In this document: positions 8,468 to 18,421 of the stretch, one piece after another
Numbering within the stretch: the first letter of the stretch is position 1
Layout of the letters: each line of letters begins with the position of its first letter
Source: Paenimyroides aestuarii
GTDB taxonomy: Bacteria > Bacteroidota > Bacteroidia > Flavobacteriales > Flavobacteriaceae
Reading direction: 5' to 3'
Assembly: GCF_024628805.1 (NCBI RefSeq)
Contig: NZ_CP102382.1
Coordinates: 1,178,001 to 1,242,000 of the forward strand
Length of the DNA stretch: 64,000 bases
Program-made: the position numbers and the translations under genes
Notes under the pieces: model-generated
Seen by the model: only the letters and a program-made list of their open reading frames with translations
Database searches by the model: none
What the model was told of the DNA's origin: nothing

Positions 8468-9541
8468 ATGGGCACTACATTTAGATTTTTACTTTTATTA
8501 ACATTGCTGGGAACTTCAAGCTTTATTCATGCTCAGCAAAAATCATACATGGTACATACGGTAGCTTTCTACAATTTAGAAAACTTGTTTGATACTATAC
8601 GCGATGAAAAAATTTATGACGAAGAATGGACACCAACCGGTACACGCAATTGGGGTTCTAAAAAATACCAAGAAAAACTGGAAAACCTAAGCAGGGCTAT
8701 TTCTGAAATCGGGACTGATGAAAACCCAAATATGCCTACCATTTTGGGTGTAAGTGAGTTAGAAAACCGCAAGGTTTTAGAAGATTTGGTAAACATGCCA
8801 AAACTAAAGAGTGCTTCGTATGGCATTATTCATTACGATTCACCAGATCGCCGAGGTATTGATGTGGCACTTCTGTATCAAACCAAACATTTTAAACCCA
8901 CAAGCTCTAAAAATATACCATTATATATTTATGACAGCACCGATTCTAAATACAAAGACAGCAACAATGGCAAAGGGAAGCGTATATACACGCGCGATCA
9001 ATTGTTGGTTTCGGGCTTGTTTGATGGCGAAGAAATGCACTTTATCGTAAACCACTGGCCATCGCGTTCAGGAGGTGAAAAGAAAAGCAGCCCTAATCGC
9101 GAAGCTGCGGCTGCATTGAACAAAAAAATCATCGACTCGTTATACAAAATCAATCCAAATGCAAAAGTGTTTACAATGGGCGATTTAAACGACGGACCTT
9201 ATAACAAATCGGTAAAAGAGGTTTTAGATGCAAAAGGAAAGAAAGAAGATGTGAAAAAAGGCGAGGTTTTTAACCCTATGTATCAAATGTATAAAGATGG
9301 GCAGGGAACGATTGCTTATCGCGATGCATGGGATATTTTTGACCAAATTATATTTACCGAACCATTATTAAGAAAAGATTATACAACCTATCAATATTGG
9401 AAAGCAGGAATTTTTAACAAGCCTTTTCTCGTACAAAAATCGGGGCAGTATAAAGGTTATCCATTGCGAAACCAACTAAGTGGAGAACCAGGTTTTAGCG
9501 ATCACTTTCCGGTATATGTTTATATTATAAAAGAAATGTAG
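8468..9541 (+). CDS. Secreted endonuclease/exonuclease/phosphatase family protein
   Basis: A 357-residue protein starting at ATG 8468, which gives a clean signal peptide (MGTTFRFLLLLTLLGTSSF, then IHAQ). The endonuclease/exonuclease/phosphatase fold shows in order: VAFYNLENLFDT (metal-binding Asn/Glu), VSELENRKVLEDL (Glu), VNHWPSRSGG (His), MGDLNDGPYN (Asp-x-Asn), and SDHFPVYV (final Asp-His). Such enzymes cut phosphodiester bonds with Mg2+. Being exported and divergent from a TonB receptor operon, it may degrade extracellular nucleic acid for uptake (inference). Confidence 0.88.
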   Translation: MGTTFRFLLLLTLLGTSSFIHAQQKSYMVHTVAFYNLENLFDTIRDEKIYDEEWTPTGTRNWGSKKYQEKLENLSRAISEIGTDENPNMPTILGVSELENRKVLEDLVNMPKLKSASYGIIHYDSPDRRGIDVALLYQTKHFKPTSSKNIPLYIYDSTDSKYKDSNNGKGKRIYTRDQLLVSGLFDGEEMHFIVNHWPSRSGGEKKSSPNREAAAALNKKIIDSLYKINPNAKVFTMGDLNDGPYNKSVKEVLDAKGKKEDVKKGEVFNPMYQMYKDGQGTIAYRDAWDIFDQIIFTEPLLRKDYTTYQYWKAGIFNKPFLVQKSGQYKGYPLRNQLSGEPGFSDHFPVYVYIIKEM

Positions 9542-9549
9542 CAAACAAA

Positions 9550-9581
9550 TAGGCTGTCTTTTTTAAGGCAGCTTTTTTTAT
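9550..9581 (+). terminator. Rho-independent terminator
   Basis: A short stem GGCTGTC / GGCAGCT with a T-rich loop followed by TTTTTTT, directly after the nuclease stop. Confidence 0.6.
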
Positions 9582-9730
9582 TCTGTATGCATTCGTCATC
9601 ACATTTTTTTTATATCTTAGATTGCTGTTTCGTTTATAAAACGTTAAGAGTATATAATACACAGCGAAAATTAGTATCTTTACACAAATTTTTATTAATT
9701 AAAATCAGCAACAAAAGTTGCTCAATATAT

Positions 9731-11239
9731 ATGGCATGTACAAATTGTTCTACTAAAACAAACGATTCAGGCATTCCAAAAGGTTGTGGTAGTAATGGTT
9801 CTTGTGGAACCGATAGTTGTAATAAACTAAGCGTGTTCGATTGGTTGTCGAATATGCATTACCCGTCAGGTTTTGAACCTTTTGATGTAGTAGAAGTCCG
9901 TTTTAAAAATGGTAGAAAAGATTTTTATAAAAACACGGATAAATTACCCTTACAAATTGGCGATATTGTAGCAACAGAAGCCAGCCCAGGACACGATATC
10001 GGTGTGGTAACTTTAACAGGTGAACTAGTTAAGGTGCAAATGAAAAAGAAAAAAGTAGATCCCTATGGAGATACTTTAAAAATATACCGCAAAGCCAGTC
10101 AAAAAGACATTGATATTTGGAGCGATGCTCGCAAACGCGAAGAACCTATGAAAGTTCGTGCACGCGAAATAGCGATTGAACTAAAATTAGAAATGAAAAT
10201 TTCTGATATCGAATTTCAAGGCGATGCTTCAAAAGCTACTTTTTATTACACAGCAAATGACCGGGTTGATTTTCGTCAGCTCATCAAAGAATTTGCGCGC
10301 GAATTCAGTATTCGAATCGAAATGAAGCAAGTTGGTTTCCGCCAAGAAGCTGCTCGTTTAGGAGGAATTGGTTCTTGTGGGCGCGAATTGTGTTGTTCCA
10401 CGTGGCTAACCGATTTTAGAAGTGTAAACACAGCAGCAGCACGTTACCAACAACTTTCGCTTAACCCGCAAAAGTTGGCCGGACAATGTGGTAAACTAAA
10501 ATGTTGTTTAAATTATGAATTAGACACTTATTTAGATGCTTTAAAAGGGATGCCCGATGCTGAAACTCGTCTTCAAACTAAGACCGGTGAACTTATTTGT
10601 CAAAAAATTGATATTTTTAAGGAAGTCATGTGGTTTGCATACCCATCAAACAGTGCCAATTGGTACAAAATTGAAGTAGAGCAAGTAAAAGAAATCATTG
10701 CCTTAAACAAGCAAGGAAAAACGGTTGAAAGCATCGAAGAATATGTGTTTGAAGAAGCCGTTACAGCATCTTTACAAAGTGTTGTTGCAGAAGATAGTTT
10801 ATCACGATTCGACGAGCCAAAACGCAAAAAAAGACCGCAGCGAAACAAGAAGAAAACAGATAACAAAGTTGCTTCAAACGCGCCTCAAAAAAGACCAACT
10901 CGTAGCAATAGCAATAACAATAGCAATAGCAATAACAATAACAATAACAATAGCAATAATAATAACAATAACAATAACAATAGCAATAGCAATAGCAATA
11001 ACAATAATAATAGAAATAGAAATAGCAATAACAAAAACAATAGCAACGCGAATGGTTCAAAAGCACCAAACCGATCGTCACAAAACAATCAGACTGAAAA
11101 AACTAAAAACGATCAGCAACCAGCTCATCAAACAAGCGTAAAAAATAATCAAAATCAGCCGAGGAAAAAAAATTATAGAAAACCCAATAAAAACAATGCG
11201 CCTAAACAAAACCGAAATTCCAATGATAATAAACAATAA
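9731..11239 (+). CDS. ricT: PSP1/RicT-family protein with Asn/Ser-repeat tail
   Basis: A 502-residue protein starting at ATG 9731; longer in-frame readings run into promoter-like sequence. The Cys-rich N-terminus (MACTNCSTKT, GCGSNGSCGTDSC) and the PSP1 domain with RLGGIGSCGRELCCSTW and KLAGQCGKLKCCLNYE are characteristic of the RicT/YaaT family. Bacillus RicT is part of an Fe-S-containing complex that affects RNA processing. Residues about 391-439 are almost pure Asn/Ser, encoded by a degenerate AAC/AAT/AGC repeat, and the rest of the tail is Lys/Arg/Gln-rich and likely disordered, possibly RNA-binding. The gene overlaps gldH by 17 bases. The symbol follows the family and is not proof of function here. 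Confidence 0.85.
   Translation: MACTNCSTKTNDSGIPKGCGSNGSCGTDSCNKLSVFDWLSNMHYPSGFEPFDVVEVRFKNGRKDFYKNTDKLPLQIGDIVATEASPGHDIGVVTLTGELVKVQMKKKKVDPYGDTLKIYRKASQKDIDIWSDARKREEPMKVRAREIAIELKLEMKISDIEFQGDASKATFYYTANDRVDFRQLIKEFAREFSIRIEMKQVGFRQEAARLGGIGSCGRELCCSTWLTDFRSVNTAAARYQQLSLNPQKLAGQCGKLKCCLNYELDTYLDALKGMPDAETRLQTKTGELICQKIDIFKEVMWFAYPSNSANWYKIEVEQVKEIIALNKQGKTVESIEEYVFEEAVTASLQSVVAEDSLSRFDEPKRKKRPQRNKKKTDNKVASNAPQKRPTRSNSNNNSNSNNNNNNNSNNNNNNNNNSNSNSNNNNNRNRNSNNKNNSNANGSKAPNRSSQNNQTEKTKNDQQPAHQTSVKNNQNQPRKKNYRKPNKNNAPKQNRNSNDNKQ
10903..11047 (+). repeat. Trinucleotide repeat tract (AAC/AAT/AGC)
   Basis: About 145 bases of near-perfect AAY/AGC triplets inside the ricT reading frame, encoding Asn and Ser with a few Arg/Lys near the end. 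Units such as AATAGC and AACAAT recur many times. It is in frame, so slippage would change tail length without a frameshift. Confidence 0.9.
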
Positions 11240-11714
11240 AAGAAACCTCTTTAAATTTGTTGCTTTATCAGCTGTTTTGGCGGTGACAAGTTGCAATAAT
11301 GCCGATTTTTTTAACGAATATAGATCGTTGCCAAATGGTTGGGAAAAAAGTGAGCCGGTGGTATTTAGTTTTGAATCATTAGATACAGTTGCTAAGAGAA
11401 ATGCGTATATTAATGTTCGCACCACCAGCGAATATCCATACAGCAATTTGTATGTGATTATAAAAACCACACCTCCCGAAGGCGATGCAATTGTTGATAC
11501 CTTGCAATACCAAATGGCAAATGCAGATGGCAGCATGCTAGGAAGTGGTTTTACCGATGTGAAAGAACATCGTTTAATTTGGCGCGAAAAAACATCGTTT
11601 AAAAAACAAGGCGTGTATAAAGTGGAAATTCAACACGCAATTAGAAAAGTAAATGAAGTGAAAGGAGATGCTGTGTTAAACGGAATCACCGATATTGGTT
11701 TACAATTACAATAA
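11223..11714 (+). CDS. gldH: Gliding motility lipoprotein GldH
   Basis: A 163-residue lipoprotein with lipobox LAVTSC followed by the GldH-like segment DFFNEYRSLPNGWEK and a beta-rich core containing NVRTTSEYPYSNLYVIIKTT. GldH is required for gliding and linked type IX secretion in Flavobacterium. The start at 11223 (MIINNKRN) gives a proper signal peptide; an in-frame ATG at 11196 would add nine polar residues. It overlaps the end of ricT and is followed 15 bp later by PBP1A, the usual Flavobacteriaceae gene order. Confidence 0.88.
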   Translation: MIINNKRNLFKFVALSAVLAVTSCNNADFFNEYRSLPNGWEKSEPVVFSFESLDTVAKRNAYINVRTTSEYPYSNLYVIIKTTPPEGDAIVDTLQYQMANADGSMLGSGFTDVKEHRLIWREKTSFKKQGVYKVEIQHAIRKVNEVKGDAVLNGITDIGLQLQ

Positions 11715-11729
11715 TTTGCATAAGATATT

Positions 11730-14072
11730 ATGGAAAAAATAGATGACCCTAAAAAGAAAGAAATATCAACCAATAAAAGATACTTTCGATTATTTTGGAA
11801 ATTATTTGGAGCAGGAATTGCCTTTATTGTGCTAATTTTTGCTTTTGCAAATTGGGGGATTTTTGGGGCAATGCCTAGTTTCGATGAGTTAGAAAATCCG
11901 GAATCAAGCGTTGCAACCGAAATTATTTCTGCAGATGGAAAAACCTTAGGTAAGTTCTACTTAGAAAACCGTGTGCCTGTAAAATACGAAGAATTACCCG
12001 AACATTTGGTAGATGCATTAATTTCAACCGAAGACGAGCGTTTTCGGTCCCACTCGGGTATAGATGCCAAAGGAACCATGCGTGCTGTTTTCACTGCAGG
12101 ATCAAGCGGTGGAGCAAGTACCATTACTCAGCAGCTTGCAAAAAACTTGTTTCATGGCAGCTCTGGATCAAGCAATAAACTTTTTCGTGTCATTCAAAAG
12201 GTAAAAGAATGGATAATTGCCGTGAAATTAGAACGTCAATACACCAAAAACGAAATCATCGCCTATTATCTAAATACCGTAGATTTTGTAAGTAATGCTT
12301 ATGGAATTCGATCTGCGGCAAACATTTATTTCAACAAAGAACCTAAAAACCTAACAGTTGAAGAAGCTGCGGTTTTAGTAGGTATGCTTCAAGCGCCTTC
12401 TCGATACAACCCTCGTTTTAATCCAGAACGTGCAGAAAAACGTAGAAATATTGTTTTGGCACAAATGGCAAAAAATGGTAAATTAACCGAAGCCGAAAAG
12501 CAAAAATATCAAGCAAAGCCTTTAAAAATTAAATACACACCTGAAACCCATACAAAAGGTTATGCTACCTATTTCAGAGAATATTTGCGGGATTATATGC
12601 GTAAATGGGTGAAAGAAAACCCTAAAAAAGACGGTTCCACCTACGATATTTACCGTGATGGTTTGCGAATCTATACAACTATCGATTCCCGTATGCAAGA
12701 ATATGCTGAAGAGGCGGTGGAAATGCATCTTTCAAATCTTCAAAAAGAATTCTTTAAACAACAAAAGGGTAACAAAAACGCTCCGTTTATCCAAATTAAT
12801 CAATCAGAAACCAAAAGAATTATAGACCGTGCCATGCGCAATTCTGAGCGTTGGAGACAAATGAGCGCACAAGGGAAAGATGAAGCCGATATCATTAAAT
12901 CGTTTGACGTGAAAACCAAAATGGCCATCTTTACTTGGAAAGGAGAAAAGGACACGCTCATGACACCTCGTGATTCGATTGTTTATTATAAACATTTTCT
13001 ACAATCTGGAATGATGTCAATGGATCCAATCACCGGAAACGTAAAAGCATGGGTGGGCGGAATTGATTATAAGCATTTTCAATATGACCACGTGGCACAA
13101 GGAGCCCGCCAAGTAGGTTCCACTTTTAAGCCGTTTGTATATGCAACAGCTATTGACCAGCTGGGAATGAGCCCTTGTGATTACATTTACGACGGTCCTT
13201 TCACAATGGCAAAAGGTCGTTATGGAATTCAGCGTCCGTGGTCGCCTAAAAATTCAGGCGGCAAATACTACGGTTCAGTGACTATGAAATATGCTTTAGC
13301 ACAATCGCTAAATACAGTAACAGCTCGATTAATGGATCGCGTGGGTCCGAAAGCGGTCATTGATTTATGCCGAGATTTAGGTGTAAAATCAGATATTCCT
13401 GCCTCTCCGGCAATTGCTTTGGGTGCGGTAGAAATTACAGTGAGCGATATGGTAGCTGCATACAGCACATTTGCCAACCAAGGTGTGTATGTGAAACCGC
13501 GATTTGTGAATAAAATTACCGATAAAAACGGCGTTGTTTTGTTCGAGTCAAAAGCAGAAACCCGCGATGTAATGAACAAAGACATCGCTTATGCCATCAT
13601 AAAATTATTAGAAGGCGTAACAGAAGGTGGTTCGGGTGGTAGATTGCGTTATACAGGATCAGGAGGTGCCGGATACCACACCATGACTGGATATCCGTAT
13701 GCATTTAAAAATCCAATTGCTGGAAAAACAGGTACCACACAAAACAATTCTGACGGATGGTTTATTGGTATGGTGCCCAACTTAGTTACAGGTGTATGGG
13801 TGGGCAATGAAGACCGTGCTGCACATTTTAAATCTACAGTTTACGGGCAAGGTGCCACCATGGCGTTGCCAATTTGGGGTATTTTTATGAAGAAATGCTA
13901 TGCCGATAAAGATCTTTATGTTTCAGATGAAGAGTTTGAACGACCAGCAAACATAAGTGTGTTGGTTGATTGCTGGAAACGCGCTGCTACCGACTCTGTT
14001 ATTGGCGGAAGCAGTAAACGAGACAGCCTTGCACCACCAACGCAAAGTGTTCCTGAAGAATTTGACTTTTAA
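11730..14072 (+). CDS. mrcA: Penicillin-binding protein 1A (bifunctional glycosyltransferase/transpeptidase)
   Basis: A 780-residue class A PBP. A cytoplasmic N-tail is followed by one membrane helix (about residues 25-46), the glycosyltransferase domain (STEDERFRSHSGID, then GASTITQQLAKNLF) and the transpeptidase domain with the SxxK motif STFK near residue 466, SLN (QSLNTV) and KTG (KTGTTQNN). It polymerises and crosslinks peptidoglycan in the periplasm. It lies 15 bp after gldH in an apparent ricT-gldH-PBP operon closed by a terminator. Confidence 0.93.
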   Translation: MEKIDDPKKKEISTNKRYFRLFWKLFGAGIAFIVLIFAFANWGIFGAMPSFDELENPESSVATEIISADGKTLGKFYLENRVPVKYEELPEHLVDALISTEDERFRSHSGIDAKGTMRAVFTAGSSGGASTITQQLAKNLFHGSSGSSNKLFRVIQKVKEWIIAVKLERQYTKNEIIAYYLNTVDFVSNAYGIRSAANIYFNKEPKNLTVEEAAVLVGMLQAPSRYNPRFNPERAEKRRNIVLAQMAKNGKLTEAEKQKYQAKPLKIKYTPETHTKGYATYFREYLRDYMRKWVKENPKKDGSTYDIYRDGLRIYTTIDSRMQEYAEEAVEMHLSNLQKEFFKQQKGNKNAPFIQINQSETKRIIDRAMRNSERWRQMSAQGKDEADIIKSFDVKTKMAIFTWKGEKDTLMTPRDSIVYYKHFLQSGMMSMDPITGNVKAWVGGIDYKHFQYDHVAQGARQVGSTFKPFVYATAIDQLGMSPCDYIYDGPFTMAKGRYGIQRPWSPKNSGGKYYGSVTMKYALAQSLNTVTARLMDRVGPKAVIDLCRDLGVKSDIPASPAIALGAVEITVSDMVAAYSTFANQGVYVKPRFVNKITDKNGVVLFESKAETRDVMNKDIAYAIIKLLEGVTEGGSGGRLRYTGSGGAGYHTMTGYPYAFKNPIAGKTGTTQNNSDGWFIGMVPNLVTGVWVGNEDRAAHFKSTVYGQGATMALPIWGIFMKKCYADKDLYVSDEEFERPANISVLVDCWKRAATDSVIGGSSKRDSLAPPTQSVPEEFDF

Positions 14073-14077
14073 TAATT

Positions 14078-14112
14078 AAAACGACTTCCTTATTTTGAAG
14101 TCGTTTTTTTTT
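14078..14112 (+). terminator. Rho-independent terminator after PBP1A
   Basis: The stem AAAACGACTTC / GAAGTCGTTTT around an eight-base loop is followed by a T run, right after the PBP1A stop. Confidence 0.8.
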
Positions 14113-14481
14113 AAATTTTATACGCTACCTGTACATTTTTTTAATAGTATCCTTTTATCAGTAGCAAAATATCTGCCATATTTTTTTTGCTTATTATTGA
14201 ACATTTTAACGTATTTGTAGATTAATCATGGTTTGTAAATAAATATATTTAGTTAGAAACAGATATTGATCTTATAGTAAAAAAAATAATAATAGTGTAT
14301 TCAAAATGTTTTAAAAAACAAGTTTTTTTAGGATAACTTTTTGTTTTTTAGAATATTAATAGAAACCGGTTTCTTTTTGGAGTACAAATTGTTGAAGGAT
14401 TGCGTGCTCTATTTAATATATAAAGTGTAACCATTTTTTTTTCGTACATAAAAGTTTAATTTTACACAAAATAGTTGAACT
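14113..14481. other. AT-rich intergenic region, nothing recognised
   Basis: About 370 bases without a credible reading frame between the PBP1A terminator and the sugar-nucleotide gene. It is strongly AT-rich with many A and T runs. I see no repeat, RNA gene or convincing TAnnTTTG box, though it must hold the promoter of the downstream gene. Confidence 0.5.
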
Positions 14482-15465
14482 ATGAAAAGGGTATTAATTA
14501 CAGGAGCCGCGGGTTTTTTGGGTTCGCATTTGTGCGATCGTTTTTTAAATGAAGGCATGCATGTTATTGCGATGGATAACTTAATTACTGGCGATTTAAA
14601 AAACATTGCGCATTTGTTTAAAGAGGAACATTTTGAGTTTTATCATCACGATGTAACAAAATTTGTGCATGTACCCGGAAGTTTAGACTATATTCTGCAT
14701 TTTGCATCGCCTGCCAGTCCAATTGATTATTTAAAAATTCCAATTCAAACACTAAAAGTAGGCTCGTTAGGCACACACAACTTATTAGGCCTTGCAAAAG
14801 CCAAAAACGCCCGTATATTAATCGCATCTACTTCTGAAGTGTATGGCGACCCATTGATTCATCCGCAAACCGAAGATTATTATGGAAATGTTAATACAAT
14901 TGGCCCGCGTGGCGTGTATGACGAAGCTAAGAGGTTTCAAGAATCGCTCACCATGGCATACCATAACTTTCATGGTTTAGAAACCCGAATCGTGCGTATT
15001 TTTAACACCTATGGACCCCGAATGCGTTTGAACGATGGTAGAGTGATACCTGCTTTTATGGGGCAAGCATTGCGCGGAGAAGATTTAACTATTTTTGGGG
15101 ATGGCAACCAAACCCGTTCATTTTGTTATGTAGATGATCAAATTGAAGGAATTTATCGCTTGTTGCTCAGCGATTACCATTTGCCCGTAAATATTGGAAA
15201 CCCCCATGAGATAACTATCAATGAATTTGCACAGGAAATCATACAATTAACAGGTACACAGCAGCAAATTTCCTATAAGCCGCTGCCGGAGAATGATCCG
15301 TTACAGCGCCAACCCGATATCTCATTAGCCAAAAAAATATTAAATTGGCAACCAAAAATAGACCGAAAAACAGGATTACAAAGAACTTTTGATTATTTTA
15401 GAACGCTTTCGGCAGAAGAATTAAAAAAAGAAGAACATAAAGATTTTTCTAAATACATTTATTAG
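14482..15465 (+). CDS. uxs: UDP-glucuronate decarboxylase (SDR family)
   Basis: A 327-residue short-chain dehydrogenase with the NAD-binding motif [11 protein letters not shown] at residues 7-17, the catalytic STSEVYGDP and GVYDEAKR (Tyr-x-x-x-Lys) segments, and the decarboxylase-type [10 protein letters not shown] and [21 protein letters not shown] blocks. The enzyme turns UDP-glucuronate into UDP-xylose. It overlaps by one base (TAGTG) the sugar-phosphate transferase that follows, so the two probably start a surface polysaccharide pathway. A related NDP-sugar epimerase remains possible, but motif spacing favours the decarboxylase. Confidence 0.82.
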   Translation: MKRVLITGAAGFLGSHLCDRFLNEGMHVIAMDNLITGDLKNIAHLFKEEHFEFYHHDVTKFVHVPGSLDYILHFASPASPIDYLKIPIQTLKVGSLGTHNLLGLAKAKNARILIASTSEVYGDPLIHPQTEDYYGNVNTIGPRGVYDEAKRFQESLTMAYHNFHGLETRIVRIFNTYGPRMRLNDGRVIPAFMGQALRGEDLTIFGDGNQTRSFCYVDDQIEGIYRLLLSDYHLPVNIGNPHEITINEFAQEIIQLTGTQQQISYKPLPENDPLQRQPDISLAKKILNWQPKIDRKTGLQRTFDYFRTLSAEELKKEEHKDFSKYIY

Positions 15466-16808
15466 TGCAACGAAAAATAGGTAGATATTCTAAGTATTTA
15501 AGACCCATTACCATCACATTCGATTTGTTTGTTTTGGTTGCATTGGCATTGCTACTGTTGCCGATCTCTTTCCAAACGGTATTTTTCTATTTATACCTTT
15601 CTTTTTCTTGGATTGTAACTGCTGTTATCACTAAATTCTATCAAGTTTATCGCTTTACAAAACTTATACAAATCGCGCAGAAGATAATTAAACAATATTT
15701 TTTATTTGCGCTCAACGTATTCGCACTCAACGGTTTGTTTACTTTAACAGAAACTTACAGCGTTTTAGGCTACTATTTGCTTTTTTCGGGCTTTATTATT
15801 GTTGCGACAAAATACTTGGTTTTTTGGTTGTTAAAATTATTTCGAAAATATTATAAAGGAAATCTCCGTAAAATTGTAATTGTTGGTCATGATGATTTAA
15901 CAAGCAATTTTGTAAAATTTGTTACCACAAATCCCGATTACGGATATGCCTTAAGCAGCCAATTTTCACTGATTCAGTCGCATCCATCAGAAATAATAAA
16001 TTACTGCGAAGAAAATAAAATAGACGAAATTTATTTAAGTTTAGAAAAAACAACAACCAAACAAGTGGGTTATTTTATTGATTACGTGGATAATAATTTA
16101 AAACTTTTAAAGTTCTTGCCTTCAAAAAAGGACTTGCTATCAGCCAATTTAAAAGTAGATTATTACGGTGTAATTCCGGTGATGCCTTCACGAACCACTC
16201 CGCTAAATGATCCGTTGAATTATTTTATAAAACGTGGTTTTGATATTGTTTTTTCTTCATTAGTAATAATAGGAATCATGTCGTGGTTAACGCCATTAGT
16301 CGCTATTTTAATACGATTAGAATCCAAAGGGCCTATTTTCTTCAAGCAAAAAAGACACGGTTTAGATTATGAAGAATTTAATTGTTATAAATTTAGATCG
16401 ATGTTTGTAAACGATCATGCCGATATTGCAGAAGCTATAAAAAACGACCCCAGAATTACAAAAGTTGGAGCATTTCTTCGCCGTACGAGTTTAGACGAAA
16501 TGCCTCAGTTTTTTAATGTGTTTATTGGGAATATGTCGGTAGTAGGACCACGTCCGCACATGTTAAACTTTACTGAAAAATATGCTGTAAAAGTAAATAA
16601 ATTCAAGGCACGCCATTTTATCAAACCAGGAATAACAGGCATGGCACAGACTCATGGCTACCGAGGTGAAATTGAAAACGATACCGATATCATCAACCGT
16701 ATTAAATATGATATTTTTTATATGGAAAGTTGGTCGTTGCTTTTGGACCTGAAAATAATTTATCTCACCATTAAAAATGCATTGAAAGGCGAGAAAAAGG
16801 CATATTAG
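15465..16808 (+). CDS. Polyprenyl glycosylphosphotransferase (WcaJ-like)
   Basis: A 447-residue membrane protein using GTG as start, overlapping the previous stop by one base. The N-terminal half has about four membrane helices and a Rossmann-like region. The C-terminal half (from about residue 254, KRGFDIVFSSLVIIGI) is the bacterial sugar transferase domain with the KRHGLDYEEFNCYKFRSM, RRTSLDEMPQ and SVVGPRPH motifs. It transfers a sugar-1-phosphate to undecaprenyl phosphate, the first membrane step of exopolysaccharide or O-unit synthesis. Confidence 0.9.
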   Translation: MQRKIGRYSKYLRPITITFDLFVLVALALLLLPISFQTVFFYLYLSFSWIVTAVITKFYQVYRFTKLIQIAQKIIKQYFLFALNVFALNGLFTLTETYSVLGYYLLFSGFIIVATKYLVFWLLKLFRKYYKGNLRKIVIVGHDDLTSNFVKFVTTNPDYGYALSSQFSLIQSHPSEIINYCEENKIDEIYLSLEKTTTKQVGYFIDYVDNNLKLLKFLPSKKDLLSANLKVDYYGVIPVMPSRTTPLNDPLNYFIKRGFDIVFSSLVIIGIMSWLTPLVAILIRLESKGPIFFKQKRHGLDYEEFNCYKFRSMFVNDHADIAEAIKNDPRITKVGAFLRRTSLDEMPQFFNVFIGNMSVVGPRPHMLNFTEKYAVKVNKFKARHFIKPGITGMAQTHGYRGEIENDTDIINRIKYDIFYMESWSLLLDLKIIYLTIKNALKGEKKAY

Positions 16809-16823
16809 TTCTATTTTAAATCT

Positions 16824-16831
16824 TATTTTTG
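16824..16831 (+). promoter_or_regulatory. Promoter -7 box (TATTTTTG) for purD
   Basis: A match to TAnnTTTG 30 bp before the purD start codon, inside the 53-bp gap after the transferase gene. Confidence 0.45.
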
Positions 16832-16861
16832 TAATTCAAAAAACAAAACATCTTTATTATT

Positions 16862-18133
16862 ATGAATATCTTACTATTAGGGTCGGGCGGTAGAGAACAT
16901 GCTTTGGCTTGGAAAATAACTCAAAGTGCAAAATGCAGTAAACTATTTGTGGCACCTGGAAACGCTGGAATTGGTAAAATTGCAACAAACGCAGCAATAA
17001 ACCCCACAGATTTTAATGCGGTTAAGCAATTTGTTTTGTCAAATACTATTGAAATGGTAGTTGTTGGGCCTGAAGATCCGTTGGTAAAAGGTATTTATGA
17101 TTATTTCAAAAACGATTCGGATTTAGCAAATATCCCTGTAATTGGTCCATCACAACAGGGCGCACAATTAGAAGGAAGTAAAGAGTTTGCAAAACAATTT
17201 TTGGTAAAGAACAATATTCCCACAGCCAGATACCAGTCTTTTACAAAAGATACGGTTAATGCGGGTCATGACTTTTTAACTACATTAAAACCACCTTATG
17301 TGTTGAAGGCCGATGGTTTAGCTGCCGGAAAAGGTGTTTTAATAATAAACGATTTAACCGAAGCTCAACAAGAATTAAGCAATATGTTGGTAGATGCCAA
17401 GTTTGGTGACGCATCATCGAAAGTGGTTATTGAAGAATTTTTAGACGGAATAGAACTCTCTTGCTTTGTATTAACCGATGGAAAGTCGTACAAAATATTG
17501 CCCACAGCAAAAGATTATAAACGAATAGGCGAGGGTGATACTGGCTTAAACACAGGTGGAATGGGTGCTGTTTCTCCGGTTCCATTTGCAGATGATGCTT
17601 TTATGCAGAAGGTAGAAGAACGCATTGTAAAACCAACAATTAGCGGTTTAAAAACCGATGAGATTGCATACAAAGGTTTTGTTTTTATTGGCTTGATAAA
17701 AGTAGGCAATGATCCTTTTGTAATTGAATACAATGTGCGTATGGGCGATCCAGAAACGGAAGTGGTAATCCCCCGAATAAAATCTGATTTGGTGGAATTA
17801 TTTGAGGCTGTAGCCTCTCAAACTTTAGACCAGGCTGTTTTGGAAATCGATGAGCGCACGGCAACAACCGTAATGATGGTTTCGGGCGGATATCCTGAAG
17901 ATTATGAAAAAGGAAAACTAATTACAGGTTTGGATCAGGTAGAAAATTCAATTGTATTTCATGCCGGTACGGCTGAAAAAGATGGAAATATAGTTACAAA
18001 CGGCGGACGTGTGCTTGCTATCACTTCTTACGGAAATAATTTTAAAGAAGCTTTGGCACAATCATACCAAAATGTTGAAAAAATAAACTTTGATAAAAAA
18101 TACTATCGAACCGATTTAGGTTTTGATTTGTAG
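16862..18133 (+). CDS. purD: Phosphoribosylamine-glycine ligase
   Basis: A 423-residue ATP-grasp enzyme of normal PurD length. It starts [18 protein letters not shown] and carries [28 protein letters not shown] and the late ATP-grasp block [12 protein letters not shown]. It joins 5-phosphoribosylamine and glycine with ATP in purine synthesis. It has its own likely promoter. Confidence 0.96.
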   Translation: MNILLLGSGGREHALAWKITQSAKCSKLFVAPGNAGIGKIATNAAINPTDFNAVKQFVLSNTIEMVVVGPEDPLVKGIYDYFKNDSDLANIPVIGPSQQGAQLEGSKEFAKQFLVKNNIPTARYQSFTKDTVNAGHDFLTTLKPPYVLKADGLAAGKGVLIINDLTEAQQELSNMLVDAKFGDASSKVVIEEFLDGIELSCFVLTDGKSYKILPTAKDYKRIGEGDTGLNTGGMGAVSPVPFADDAFMQKVEERIVKPTISGLKTDEIAYKGFVFIGLIKVGNDPFVIEYNVRMGDPETEVVIPRIKSDLVELFEAVASQTLDQAVLEIDERTATTVMMVSGGYPEDYEKGKLITGLDQVENSIVFHAGTAEKDGNIVTNGGRVLAITSYGNNFKEALAQSYQNVEKINFDKKYYRTDLGFDL

Positions 18134-18155
18134 AGCCTAACATAGTTAATTTTAG

Positions 18156-18359
18156 ATGAACGTTCTTGAAGAATTATTGTTTGATAAGTTTTTCAACTTC
18201 CTATGTAAAATTATTAAAATTATAGAGTCGTTTATAAGATTTCCGTTTGTTAGCAGGTACTATAATTTAGAACAATTATCAAAGCAAAACTTAAGTGGAT
18301 TTATTGGCTTGACTGTATTAACAACATCAGCAACATTTGTTTATTTATTAGTTAGGTGA
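18156..18359 (+). CDS. Small hypothetical membrane protein
   Basis: A 67-residue reading frame 22 bp after purD, ending just before a terminator. The sequence is rich in Phe, Ile and Leu. Residues about 48-65 (SGFIGLTVLTTSATFVYLLV) form one likely membrane helix and residues 10-30 may be a second amphipathic one. I do not recognise the family. Its place between purD and the terminator suggests it is cotranscribed with purD. Confidence 0.55.
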   Translation: MNVLEELLFDKFFNFLCKIIKIIESFIRFPFVSRYYNLEQLSKQNLSGFIGLTVLTTSATFVYLLVR

Positions 18360-18368
18360 AATTTTAAT

Positions 18369-18399
18369 AAAAAAGCAGGATTAAAAAATCCTGCTTTTG
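18369..18399. terminator. Bidirectional terminator
   Basis: AAAAGCAGGATT / AATCCTGCTTTT flanked by A and T runs, between the convergent small purD-linked gene and the reductase gene. Confidence 0.8.
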
Positions 18400-18421
18400 G
18401 TTTATCTAATTGAAATATGTT

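Noticed and set aside
10761..11141. Reading frames on both strands rich in Cys/Tyr, Leu or Ile/Thr across the ricT repeat
   Set aside because: They are shadow readings of the AAC/AAT/AGC triplet repeat in other frames; the ricT frame continues through with conserved domains before it.
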